A stretch of 64,000 nucleotides of DNA, taken from assembly GCA_022605955.1 (NCBI GenBank), contig JAKCOZ010000001.1:36696146-36760145 (forward strand), read 5' to 3'. A program made the position numbers and the translations under genes. The first letter of the stretch is position 1, and each line of letters starts with the position of its first letter. The DNA comes from Rallus limicola (Eukaryota > Chordata > Aves > Gruiformes > Rallidae). Shown here in pieces: positions 1-11,640 of the stretch. The notes beneath the pieces were generated by a model. The model did not search any database. It saw only the letters and a program-made list of their open reading frames with translations, and was not told the origin of the DNA.

Positions 1-2350
1 AAGATTAATTTACTTCAGAACTGTTACATTAATCCCAATTCTGAACCCCTTAACTCATATTTAATTTGAAAATATCATATACAGTTAATTAAATTTTGTT
101 TTGAGTTCTTTGGAAATAAACTTCTTGTTATTGATGATGTCATTAGTGCCAGGAGATATGCGTTTCCTGTGAAGGGCTGTAATAACCCACTGGGATTTTT
201 TTTCCTTTTTTGCAGTCCCTGCATGATAAATTAATAATTCAGATAATTTGTTTATAAACTAGGCTGTAGGGGGACATTGCTGAACACTACAAATAAGTTT
301 TTGATGTAGTTATAAAATTATTTCCTATGCTATTTATCATTTCTTAAACCAGACACTGTTGATGAATATTCAACATCTGCATAAAGCACAGGAAAACCTT
401 TTTAATCAGCACTAATGCTGAAGCGTGAATTTTCTAATCAGCATAACTGGTGTGTGGTGTGGGAACCTATAGGGCTGGCAAATTTTTCAGATGAGGGAGT
501 GATAATGGATGGAAGAAGGACAGGCGCTGGCAGCCAGGTAAAACTCTCATTCATTTTTAGCACTTCCCTGACTTCCAGGAATGAAATCAAGCAGTAGGGA
601 AAGGAGTTTGCTTCTAGTGCACAGGGTACCATCCACAATGGCCCCAGGCTCCCTTTGGATAACAGGCTTGTGTCACTCTCTGTTTCAAAGGGCTTTGACC
701 CAAACAAACCAGATGTTTAATCAGTTGTGAGTTTGTAGTTTAACAAAATGGTGTGTGGTGTGAGGCAGCTCCATGGATTTATATGCATGACCCAACAATG
801 AAAACGAAGTTGCTCATGGTTCTCTTGAACTACACCTCATCCACTCATGCACTTGTTTTCATGAACCATAATTATGCAATTACATTTGATGCAATTTCAC
901 ACTGCATTTTTTCTGTCAAAAATAAGTGCTGATTTTGTCAGGCTCCAAAGTGGCTGGTGCTCATTGTGAATTGGTAGATGGTATGAGGAACCTCTTTCTC
1001 TTTGTCTCACCTGAGTTAACTAGATGAAAGTCTGGTCTACTGGTCTCTCACCCTGGTTTTGGTGGTTTTTTTTTTCCTTAAAAACACAACTAAATTGTCA
1101 CAACGTTTTTTCATTCTGCTGACTTCAGAAGGCAGCTTCTCTCTCTAGCAATGACAGTGCTTCAGGATGGAGCGGTTCTGTTGTCTCTAAACCCATAGTA
1201 CCCAGGTTCTTCCTTGTCCGTACAGTGTCCAGAGATTATAGCACTGCAGATTTTGCTGTCTGCCCCAGATCCTTGCTGGGAACTCCCTCTTCCATGTTGA
1301 GGAATACAAACAGAAAGAGGCATGGTTGTACTCTCAGAGCTGTTTTCACAGTATGACAAACAAGGTGCTCCTGAAAGTGGATCTGTCACAGTGTTGGACT
1401 GCAGACTGAAGCATGGGTATGTTACTCATGCAGCCATATCTGGTAGTGAGGAAACAGCCAGGAAGAGAGGGCTGGGGTAGGGCATGAAGGTGTGAAAAAT
1501 TCCATAAAGAGAGCTTGTCTTCCAGAGCCCTTAGAAAACCGTGTTACAAAGAAGCGAGGCAGATATGCTTGCAGAGCATGTATGTGCTCCCTATATATCT
1601 AACCTCTAACTGTAGACTGTGGTCATCATAAAATAGCCAGTCCTTGTATTTATTTTTGGTTTTATTTTTATGCTGTGTCAAGAGACATATCATCTGGAGC
1701 ACCATCAGCACTACACAGGCTGAAAACCATTCTGTGCTTAGGCCAAATCTAATATAAGCAAGCACAACTCAATTAAAGTCATGCTTGCTTAAACCTGTAG
1801 TGAATTTGATATTGGGTGTATGCATTGACTTGTACTAAATATGTTGTCTGAAATGATTAAGCACTAACCGAGTCCATAGCAAACCTCTGAAGCCTATTCA
1901 AGTTAGGTGATTTATGATAATTTTCATTGTAATTGTTCTTCTCTGAGCTTGTCTATAGTATCTGATATACACTCTCAGAATCTTTCTGATGAATCTGTTT
2001 CCAGAAAAGCTATACCTCTGCTGCTGTGACCGCAGCTCACTTTTTAGAATAAGCTGCTGAAGCTTTATAGCAACTAGAAAAAGTTCTGGTGGCAGGGCAG
2101 CTTGTGCAGCAAGGAGATGACTGTGGGCCTCAGAAGCTGCTGGAGAAGCAAATTAAATGCTTACGTGGGTAAACCAAGCTCCATGTGGCTGTGGCTGTTG
2201 ACACTTCCACTTGAACAGATTTCAAGTTAACTCTGGTGTATCCTCAAGAGCAGCAGTCACTGCAGTGACAGCAGAGAAGACATCTCAGAAAGGAAGAAAA
2301 AAAATTCACAGCTGATATGGCTAACTTTTAGCAAGTCCATCTTCTGTTTT
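1..2350. other. AT-rich DNA, no recognised gene
   Basis: I see no recognisable protein family, RNA gene or interspersed repeat here. Short ORFs exist on both strands (for example 438-707 minus and 1162-1389 minus), but they overlap each other, show no domain and fit chance expectation. Local texture is ordinary AT-rich vertebrate intergenic or intronic sequence with short T runs such as the one near 1066-1077. Confidence 0.6.
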
Positions 2351-2574
2351 ATCAACACGATATATATATATATATATATCGTGTTGATATATATATACAC
2401 GATATATATATATCGTGTATATATATACACGATATATATATATCGTGTATATATATATCAACACGATATATATATATATATATATATCGTGTTGATATAT
2501 ATATACACGATATATATATATCGTGTATATATATATCAACACGATATATATATATATATATATATCGTGTTGAT
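2351..2574. repeat. Array of AT-rich palindromic units
   Basis: Six perfect palindromes follow one another, separated by short (TA)n. The long unit (A) opens ATCAACACGATA, runs through alternating TA and closes TATCGTGTTGAT. It occurs at 2351-2388, 2457-2496 and 2535-2574. The short unit (B) is ACACGATATA...TATATCGTGT, 22 bp, at 2397-2418, 2427-2448 and 2505-2526. The order is A-B-B-A-B-A, and B is an internal part of A. Each unit can extrude as a hairpin or cruciform. The Tyr/Ile-rich ORFs on both strands here simply translate the repeat and are not genes. Arm identity is complete, which implies recent expansion or homogenisation. Confidence 0.92.
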
Positions 2575-2642
2575 ATATATATATTTTTTTATATATATTT
2601 TATATATTTTTAATATATTTATATATATATATATATATATAA
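2575..2642. repeat. AT simple repeat flanking the palindromes
   Basis: A degenerate TA/T-rich run continues from the last palindromic unit: TATATATATATTTTTTTATA, then mixed T and TA blocks, closing with a (TA)n stretch near 2621-2640. It has no CGTGT arms and is plain low-complexity DNA. It probably belongs to the same locus as the array on its left. Confidence 0.85.
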
Positions 2643-5157
2643 TATGATTCTGGAATTTCATGTTGTTTCATGTACAGTTGCTTGGTTATTTTGTGAAAAG
2701 AAACATAAAATACCTAATCATCTTAAGTCATTATGCAGCCCTTACATAATCACATTAACTGCTTATGAAATGGCTACATTGCAATATCATTTTAAAGGTA
2801 AGGCAATTTTTAAAATGGCCTATAAATTGTACACATTGCTGCCTGCATTAATGTTACTTCATATAGAAATGTAAATTATTTCAGTTGGAAAACACACTTC
2901 ATAATAAAGTGAGAAACATCAGAAAGAATTGGAGAAACATTTTAAATTATCATTTAATTGGTTGTTTGATAAAAAACTACTTCATTAATAAGTATGAAAA
3001 AAATAACAGCAGGAAACAGAACTACAGGTCCATTTAATCCTACTTGGAAACCAACTTTCAGGCTTTGTCAGAGTATTGTCAGAAGTAGAAGGCTACACTA
3101 TCTTCAGCACTGCTTATCCTGCCCATAGACAAGGATATGAGATGCGATATAGGTATTAAAATATAACAAACTATTTGCAATGAAAAGATTTGGAGTAGGA
3201 AGAGCTTGGTTTTGTTGTTGTTGGTTTTTGGTGAAGTGCTTTGCCTGCACTAGACATGAAGCCTAGATGTGAAGTCTGGATGTTTCAATACCATAATATC
3301 CATGTATTTACATTATTGACCTTGTAGTTTTAAGATCTAATTCTTGTTTGCATTTTATTGGCTGTTATGATTGAAAAATAAGGGAAATTGGCAGATAAAA
3401 AGAATTGTTTAGCTGAAGGGATATGTCAATGACTTGAGAATTAAAATATAATCAAATCTTAGAAACCACACCAAATATTTATGACCATGTCTATTAATGT
3501 AATGTTGCTTGCTGCAGCTGTTAAGACTTTCACAATCTCATTTTTGAGATTTCACAATCTCAAGTAGGTCCCCACTTGTTTTACATTGAGGCAAACTTCT
3601 TTCATCTTCCAGGCATTTGCAGGAATAGATCCATATATGATACTAGTCCAACCAATACACTGAAAATAATATAATCAGGTCTATTCTTTTGCTAACTTTT
3701 TCCTCTGCATTTTGTTTTTACAATGCTGAGACATTGTATTCTGAATTGTCAAGAGATGCCATATAAAATATCAAGCCTTTCCAACACAATAATCTTCTTG
3801 TAATGATCTCATTGTATTTTCTAGGAGGTATTTGTCTACCTCATAAAATCATAATGTAGCTACACAATTGGCAGCTTCTGTTCATCAGAGGTAGCAGCTT
3901 ATAATGGCAGGCCAAGGCTAACACATACTGGCAATGCTTTGTGGGTAAATTCACAATTCTGAATTTACCAGTACTAAAATATCCCTCACCATGATGTTTC
4001 TGGGGTTCATATTTTCCGTTTACAAGCTACAAGTTAAATAAAAGTCATGTATTCCTGGAAATGATGTCTTAATAAAATATTGTAACCACTCCATTCATGC
4101 TGTTATTAAGTGGTGAAATAATCTACACTGTCCCCTCATGACTGTGTTGTGGCTAGTCCCTATGAAGGCTTTGAGCCAGTATCTCCACAGCGTTTCCTCC
4201 CTATGTCCGCTTTAAGCACATTATTTTCCCTCTGGCCTCTCTGATCCTTTTAAACTCCTGTTCTTCTTAAATATTCTTCTTTACATGTCATTCATCAATT
4301 CAATTCATCAATGCAACAGTTTTTTCCTTTCTTTTTTATGAATTATCTTTAATAGCCTGAGATTCAGCTTAAGCTCAGGATTTGCTTTGCAATCAATGAG
4401 AAATTGCAGGCTGATTATTGAGTAATAATTGTTCCTCAATAGCCATGACAACAATAATCCATTTTACAAGTTCCAGCATTTGGTTTGTCTATCCTCTCAA
4501 AATCACAGAAGGGTAAGGGCACCAACCAGTTAACAGAGGTGTGAATTATGACTTAAGCTAATGATACATACCACAAAACCAGGACTTTTCCAAATAGTTA
4601 GCTCTTATTACCCAATCAGAAAACATAGGATTTTTTGGTATGGAATGTTTCATAAGCATAAGCTATCAATTACGGAGGGCACAGTATTCCTTCTTTCTAA
4701 TTGCCTGATACAATCCTTTCAGAGCCGTTCCATATGTTCGTTTTCTCTGTGTATAGGCAGTACACAGCGGATCTATTTTTTCCCAGAAATTAGCTGTGTT
4801 TTCACAATTTGGAAATGTTTCTAGAAAATTATTACTCAGATAGACACTGATCTATATTACATTTTGAATAGGGGAATGATTTTTTGAGTTAGCATTATTG
4901 CAGTTTTTTATGATATAGTTGTTCTGCACTTCTTTCACAGCAAGAATCTAATAATATAATGTGTGTTCTGAAGAACACATTAAAATGACATTATGTGATC
5001 AGAATGCCAATTATAGTATGACTAAAGACTAGCTATCAAGCTACAGAAAGTCAGTAATTGTGCTGATATAAACATAATGTTTATATGTCTTGAGTAGAAA
5101 AGAATGAATCCCATTTTATTACTCACATACGATTATTGACAAAACACTTAGGGATAC
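2643..5157. other. AT-rich DNA, no recognised gene
   Basis: No gene or known repeat was recognised. One small curiosity is near 3526-3564, where TTTCACAATCTCA occurs twice around a short TCTCATTTTTGAGA hairpin. Short ORFs at 2644-2874 and 4561-4824 on the plus strand have no recognisable domain and ordinary base composition. Confidence 0.55.
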
Positions 5158-5252
5158 ATTTTCAAAGTGTTGTATGGGTTTTTAGCTGCATGACTCCCAT
5201 TTAAGTCAATAAGAGTCACATAGTTAAAACCCCATGCAACATTTTGAAAAAT
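5158..5252. repeat. Foldback (hairpin) interspersed repeat
   Basis: The left arm (about 5158-5200, opening ATTTTCAAAGTGTTGTATGG) pairs with the right arm (about 5210-5252, closing CCATGCAACATTTTGAAAAAT) around a centre containing CCCATTTAAGTCAATAAGA. The arms are imperfect but clearly complementary. A foldback with TTTTCAAA ends and a central 'CCCATTGACTTCAATGGG'-like core is a known type of old amniote interspersed repeat, probably a non-autonomous DNA transposon. I cannot name the family with confidence. Decay in both arms suggests an old insertion. Confidence 0.7.
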
Positions 5253-5470
5253 TACCACAGAGAAGCCTCTCTTTTATTGCTTAGCTGCACAAATAATTTT
5301 ATTCTCTAGTAGTTCTTCCACATGGCAAACTAGTAGTGTTGGCTGTCAGTAGTCTCATTAAAAAAACCCACATCTACAGGCCTCCAAATATGGTGGTCTA
5401 TTTATATGCAGATTTCAAAAAATAACATAATGATTTGTACTTCTATTGTTCCTTTCATCAGGTTATAGCC

Positions 5471-5640
5471 CAGTGCTTTAAAGCTATTAGTTAATTATGC
5501 CTCACATCACTCCTCTAGGTAGGTACACTAGTAGCTGCCACCTTTGGTGTCTCGTCGAGGAGACAAGGTGAGTCAATGGAAGAACAAAGAATTGAACCAG
5601 CCCAGCTCCAGATCCTTGGTCCCTTGTTCCAGCTATGAAA
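5471..5640 (+). repeat. MIR-type SINE fragment, plus orientation
   Basis: The order of motifs follows the MIR consensus. A segment like 'GTGCTTTA...TTAATT..GCCTCACA' is followed by 'CTAGGTAGGTAC', a degenerate stretch where 'GAGGAAACTGAGG' is expected, then 'AAAGAATTGAACC' and 'CTCCAGATCCTTGGTCCC'. MIRs are tRNA-derived CORE-SINEs that stopped moving long ago, and scattered copies survive in bird genomes. The copy is heavily diverged and lacks the promoter end. An alternative is another CORE-SINE sharing the same core. Confidence 0.6.
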
Positions 5641-7375
5641 TACTCCCAATCCACAAAGATTCAGCATTCAATAGTATGTAATGCATATGAAATGCTAACA
5701 TTAATTGGAAATGGCACAGGAGTGACCTCACTTCAGTCTACTGAGGTCTGATATTGCTTCTTTTCACTCATTAATTCATTAATTAGTTTTAAAGGGCTAA
5801 TGGAAAACAAAAATATTCCATTTGCCAGGGTAGATCACTGCTGAATATTTATATTATTTTTTATTATTCATACAGAATCATAAGTGCTTAACAGACAAGT
5901 CATTGTGGGTTTTTATATTGTTGAGATAAACACAGTCCAGAATCTTTGAAGCACATCAGTTTAAAGGACTGATGGGATCTTTGCTACAATTTGATTTTGC
6001 AAGGCTAAAGAAACTATTAGAAAACAATGTTATGATCAAATTAGCAGATTGATAGCCACCACAGCTCAAACAGTTCTGTTATGTATTGGTGTCCTCAGCT
6101 ACTTGCAGCAACAGTGGAATGGTAACATATGAAATCTTTATGGTTATTTTGATTCTCTCTTAGGCAAAGGAGGAGATTTTTACATGGTCTCTGTTTAAAT
6201 AAAAAAACACAGGATACAATTAGTGATCAATATTACTACCTATACATAGAAAAAGTAATTCGCGTTTTTATGTAAATGTTTGAGAAATTAAAGAAGTTTA
6301 CTTTTCTACTGGCAAGGATATTAAATTCATCAGTCTGAAGTTTTGTTTTTTGAGCTTTTTTGTGGAATATATGTATATATTTTATTATGCCTTTAATAAG
6401 GATGTATTATGTTCATTTCAGCTCTCCAAACTCATAGGCTTCCCTGGATGAAAAAGAATTATCTTTCTCTGTCAGATACTGGTTTATTTTTTTAAATTAA
6501 GATGCCTTCAGATTCCCATAAACTATTAATAAACACTTATTAACATAAATGTTAGCCACATCCAGGTTTCCTTAGAATAGAATAATGTTAGTGAATAATA
6601 ACCTTAATGATTCAAAGTTTTCACAAAATAACACTAGAATTCATTAAGATTCCCCTAACTATCCTGATATATCTCATTTAATAGCAACAGACATTTTTCA
6701 TATTTCACTGAGGTAGTATTATTGTGCAATAAGACATAAATTGTTTTTCCTAGTCGATTGTACCCTTGTGCCTTTGTTACTTGTATTTCTATCGACACTG
6801 AGTGCATTATCCATTGTTAAATGATTGATAAAAATTGTTAAATAAGGCAAACACTATATTCAGTGTAGTGTAATGAGGCCTATCAAGCAGGAGAAATACT
6901 TCTCATCATGATATTAAAATTAAATGTAGCATTTTAAAAATTCTTGACATAAATAAAGAAGTTATTTATCTGGACCAGTGCTTTTTCTGTAAGCCCAGTG
7001 TTCTGTATAAGTCATTGCCAAAGCATATATTTCATTCTGTATAATACTTTAATTTTCTTCTTCTTAAATACATTTCAAACTTGCAATCATTAACCCTAGA
7101 ACAGACCACAACTGCATGGCCTTTTCTATGGCTGAGGCAGTTACTGTAGATTTTTGCCTGCAGCTTTTCATCGCCATTAGAATGGGTTATTGTTGGGATT
7201 TTGGGGTATTTTGGTTCTTTTTTCATATGAAATGTGATACATCCACTCATATTTAATTGGCTATGGTAAACAAAGCGTTGTTTCTGACAACATTAAAACA
7301 TTGATTTTAGCAGATGGCTCTATGTGCATAGGCACCTACGTGCCATCCCTCTCCAGTGCAGGGTGACCTAGGTGA
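5641..7375. other. AT-rich DNA, no recognised gene
   Basis: No gene or identifiable repeat was found. The sequence is AT-rich with short homopolymer runs. The minus-strand ORF at 7032-7250 has no recognisable domain and nothing in its context supports a gene. Confidence 0.55.
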
Positions 7376-7788
7376 TTAAGGGAGTGGAACACCTTCTTTA
7401 TGAGGAGAAGCTGAGGGACCTGGGCCTCTTTAGCTTGGAGAAGAGGACACTGAGGGGTGACCTTATTAAGGGCAAGATCCAAGAGGATGGAATCAGGCTT
7501 TTCTCAGTGATGGCCAGCGAAAAGACAAGGGACAATGGGTGCAAGCTGGAGCATAGGAAGTTCCTTGTGAATATAAGGAGAAACTTTTTCACTGTGAGGG
7601 TGACAGAGCACTGGAACAGACTGCCCAGAAAGGTTGTGGAGTCTCCTTCTCTGGAGACATTCAAAACCTGCTGGGACACATTCCTGTGTATTTTAGTCTA
7701 GGTAATCCTGATCTGGCAGGGGGGTTGGACTAGATGATCTTTAAAAGGTCCCTTCCAACTCCTAACATTCTGTGATTCTGTGTGATTT
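7376..7788 (+). repeat. CR1 LINE, 3' end with ORF2 C-terminal remnant
   Basis: This is a 5'-truncated copy of the avian/reptilian CR1 non-LTR retrotransposon. The frame at 7372-7701 still reads like the C-terminus of CR1 ORF2 (reverse-transcriptase polyprotein), with recognisable stretches [52 protein letters not shown] and [11 protein letters not shown]. After the stop comes the typical 3' UTR (GGGGTTGGACTAGATGATCT and GGTCCCTTCCAACTCC) and the ATTCTGTGATTCTGTG end. Only the last part of the element is present; the endonuclease and catalytic RT domains are missing, so it cannot move. The frame has no ATG at its start, and its openness is inherited from the parent element. Confidence 0.95.
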
Positions 7789-10700
7789 CCCCCAGTTCCA
7801 ATCAAACATTCCTTGCTAGGGACAGCTACAGCAGTGTATCAAGCTAGTATGCCTAAGGCATGCAATACCTGTAACCATCAGGTTTAAGACAATGAGGGAG
7901 TCAGTATCACATCCATCTGTCTTAGGTTCCTTTTCCTGATGACAAGGATGATGTAGAACTGACTCCTTTGAAAACAGTTTCCATTAAGCCTCAAAAGCAG
8001 GCTTTGGACCAGGATCTAAATACCTGCCTACTGCAATTACAGAGCCACTATAAGGGCTATGTGTAAATACTATTGAGGGTTTTTTTAATGTTTAATCTAT
8101 GTTTTTGATCTTTCTAATTATGTTGTCTTACTCATCTGAAACTGACCTTAAATGTCAAATTATCTGTCATGCCTTATTGAGAATTACTTGATCTGTTTTT
8201 CACAGAAACTTTCATCTTAATATAATTGGTAACATTTCCGGTTTTGTTAGATAATTTTCTCATATTCAATACATTTATTAGGTTTTAAGATATTATAAAT
8301 ATTCCTTCAAATGTTCATATAAGACCATGGATCAGCAGTTACTCTCCTTAGGTTCTAGACTATGGAATAGAAAACATCTGTAAAAGTAAAGAGGATGTAT
8401 TTTTAGTAATGTCCTTGAAAATCTGAACCTTTTCCACAATTTCTGCTTCCTCTCAGAGAAGTGTCTCAACTGGTTGTTTTTTTTTCCCTTCGGCTTTTGA
8501 TAGTTAACAATTCAAAATTGTAATATTGATAATTTCTTATTTCCCTTTTAGTCTGTTCTCTCATTTAACATGATCTTACTTCCCGAGTGAGTTTCAATGA
8601 CATAGTAAGGCAGATGATTCACAAACTCCTTTTCTTGTGGTTGATGTTCATTGTCTTGCAGAGCAGTCAATTTATTTCACTTCCTCTTTGTTGTTGTTCA
8701 TATGAAGACACAATCCAGTGAAGATGAGATATTTAACTGCAAAAAATTGCAACAAATTAAACCCAAAACTGTATTACATCTTTTCCTGTCAAAGATCAAT
8801 CTATATTCGTAATTCCAAACCACCCAGGGACACCTAAGCAACAGAGCTGCAAGTAGTTATCATAACATGTCCCAACAGGAGCTTACCATGCCAAAAGTGA
8901 GGGTTCTTTCCTTCTTTCTGTGTGTAAATTACTTGCCTAATCTTATCTAACGACTTCCAAATCTATAATGTATTTAACTTCACTGAAACTTTTATGAAAC
9001 ATGCATCCTATAATTCAACTAAGGTTCAGTGAGATTAATTGGTTTAGGAAAGACCACATAGGAAGATGATGGTAGAGAGAGTAACTGATCATAAATCCTT
9101 TAATTAACAAGGTATAATAATATATATATTCTCTGTTCATAATTGCATATACACAGCAGGCCTACAATCTAATTTTCTTTTTTGGTTCTGAGGAGGGGTT
9201 TTTTTTAGACCTTAACAAAAGGCATTTAATGAAAAAAAAACCTGACAGCAGTGATGTTTAGCTACTTCCAGGGTTCTGCAGCAGAAGATTCAAAGTTTTT
9301 CCGGATTGAAGAATTTAAGCTTAAATTTCTAGTGCTTTTATGAATTTGGACCTCAATGATTTAAGAATTTAAGTTCAAATTTCAAAGTAAGAAAAAAACC
9401 CACAACAGTAATAGCCTAAGATCTTTTTTGGCTTCCAGCTAATTTTAATAACAAATTCACAAATAGTCATCATTTTCAATGTTATGTCATCATCTTTCAG
9501 GTAGAAGACAAAAATGTTTTGGGAAACCAGTGAAGGAATACTTATTTCTATTTGGAACGTAGGACTTACAGCCCTGAACCCTCTCCATGTAAAATATACA
9601 TATTCTTAAGAAAAAAATCTCCAGGAGCCCGCAGCCCAAGGATGATCAGTTCTATTTTCAATAGTAATGGTTTTCTGGTGGTATATTTAAATTTAGAGAA
9701 GTAATTTAAAAAGTGGGAGCATGACAGAAATATAAACCTCATTTTTTCCTAGGTGAATGTCATAGTCATACTTATCCAAACCAATGCTTTTTCTAATGCA
9801 ATTAATATTTTATTCTGTTTATACTTCAGCAGGATGAAATTAAAGTTCGATTTTCATATGTCTTATCCTTCCACATACGCTCATATTGGTGGATAACCAT
9901 TTTTATAGGGGTTTTAGGTTCATATTCCTGCAGGGGACAGAATCACTACAGTAGATTTCTACATTCATAAACCTTTGATATAAATAATGTTTTGTATTGC
10001 TTTGAATTAATATTTTCTCGTTTATTTTCCTGTAAAAGTATTGATATTTTTAATGTCTATCAAACATTAAAATACATTGTCGGAGCAGGTTTTATATTTG
10101 ATGCTTCTATTTGCTAGGTAGTAATATGAAATATTTGCACATTTATTTGAGAAAATTTACTGTTAATATGCATTTATGCTAATTCTAATAGATATTTCTA
10201 TTGTGTTACCATATGGTGGTTGCTATATTGTTTTGTTTGGTTCAACTGGATGAATATGCCTTTGTACTTGATATCTTCAGAAAAGACTATTCTTTTAACA
10301 AAGCAGAAATATTATTCATATTTTTTAATTTAAGTAAAACAGAATTACCTTGTTTCTATATAAGGAATGCATGAATTTATCTAACAAGCTTGCATTTAAT
10401 TTGCCCTTAGTCACTAAATCATTTTTGCCCAGGCATGTGGGAAGAAGCTCTACAAAGATGATCTGCACACTCTAAGAGTATACAGTGATGATTTGTTGGT
10501 TAATACACACAGCAGAGAGCTCAGCCCTACATGTGACTGGGCTCATGTCGTTCACCCTCTCTCCTCCTTTCCTCAAGAAACCTGATGAGTGCCTGGAGGT
10601 CCATCAGGTAGAGAGCTGAGGCCTGCATGACTCTGCAGAAGGAGCTGCTCCTCAGTGTTAGCTGTATTGCTGACTTGCCATTATTTGTTTTTTGACTCAT

Positions 10701-11439
10701 GGGTTTTTTACCGTTCTGAGTCAGTTTTTTTTCTTCTTGAATTGTTGGGCTGCTATCACCATCTCAATAGTTTGAATTCTGTCTGTGTTTTTACTTTTCT
10801 TATCTTTGTGGCTTTAGCTCAGGGATTTTCTCAAACCTTAACCATTTTATCAGTAAATCTGAACCAAGGTCACAGAGTTGTGCTAGCTGGCTCTAGGAGA
10901 ATTCAACCACCAAACTAAGGGTTACAGACTTATCTAGAGAGGGAGACTGAGTCATTTCCTTTTTGCCCTCATTATCACTGGAATTTCAGAATTAGTATAT
11001 CTCATCCTCCTGCACCTGTTTTTTAAGAATTGACTGGAGAAAGAAAACAAATCTTTAATTTTGTTTTCAAGTCCTAGCCAGTTTCTCACCTCTCAGTTAT
11101 CTAGAAGTTGAACCAATTTGGCTGAAATGAATAAAATATTAGTGCAACTGTAAAAGATTCTACTGCCAACAGCTGGTTTTAATTTCAACAGAATCTAGGT
11201 CCAGTTGTCTTCCTAATTATTTCCACCAATTAAGATTTATCATTCAATACTTCATGGTTGAATCTATATCTGATATAATTATATTACTTGAACAGGCTGT
11301 CATACACAGCATGTCCAGTATTGGTCAAAACACATTAACTAATGTTTTTATTTGAGACTCCTATTAATACTTTTAAATATACTTTCTTAAAAGTTGTAAA
11401 TAAGTTTTCAAACAACTTGGTAATGCCCTAGAAAAGGAG
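7789..11439. other. AT-rich DNA, no recognised gene
   Basis: No repeats or genes could be identified. A slightly more GC-rich stretch lies near 10500-10660 (containing CTCTCCTCCTTTCC and CTGCAGAAGGAGCTGCTCC) but shows no consistent reading frame. The plus-strand ORF at 10655-10918 has a hydrophobic start and no recognisable domain, and I treat it as chance. Confidence 0.5.
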
Positions 11440-11640
11440 CTATTGAATCACGCTGGGCTGGCAGCAGTGACAGTGCCCTCCTTGCTACCATTACCACAAC
11501 AGTCTGTTGTATTAAACATGCGAGAACTCTGAAGCTATATCCATACTTGTAAATTAAATATGCTTGGAGCATACTTTGGCATCGAGTTGATGAAGAATGT
11601 TAAGCTCTCAGCTTCTAAAGCAGGAGGGCTGCATGCAAGC
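11440..11640. other. Possible conserved non-coding element
   Basis: The texture differs from the surroundings: few homopolymers, mixed composition, and dense short motifs such as ACCACAACAGTC, TTAAACATGCGAGAAC and AAATATGCTTGGAGC. No reading frame spans it. This is the look of constrained vertebrate non-coding DNA, but that is a judgement by eye and needs an alignment to confirm. Confidence 0.25.

Noticed and set aside
2321..2647. Tyr/Ile-rich ORFs on both strands
   Set aside because: They are translations of the TA-rich palindromic array, not proteins.
7372..7701. 109-codon ORF as a host gene
   Set aside because: It is the decayed C-terminus of CR1 ORF2, starts at GTG, and ends within the repeat.
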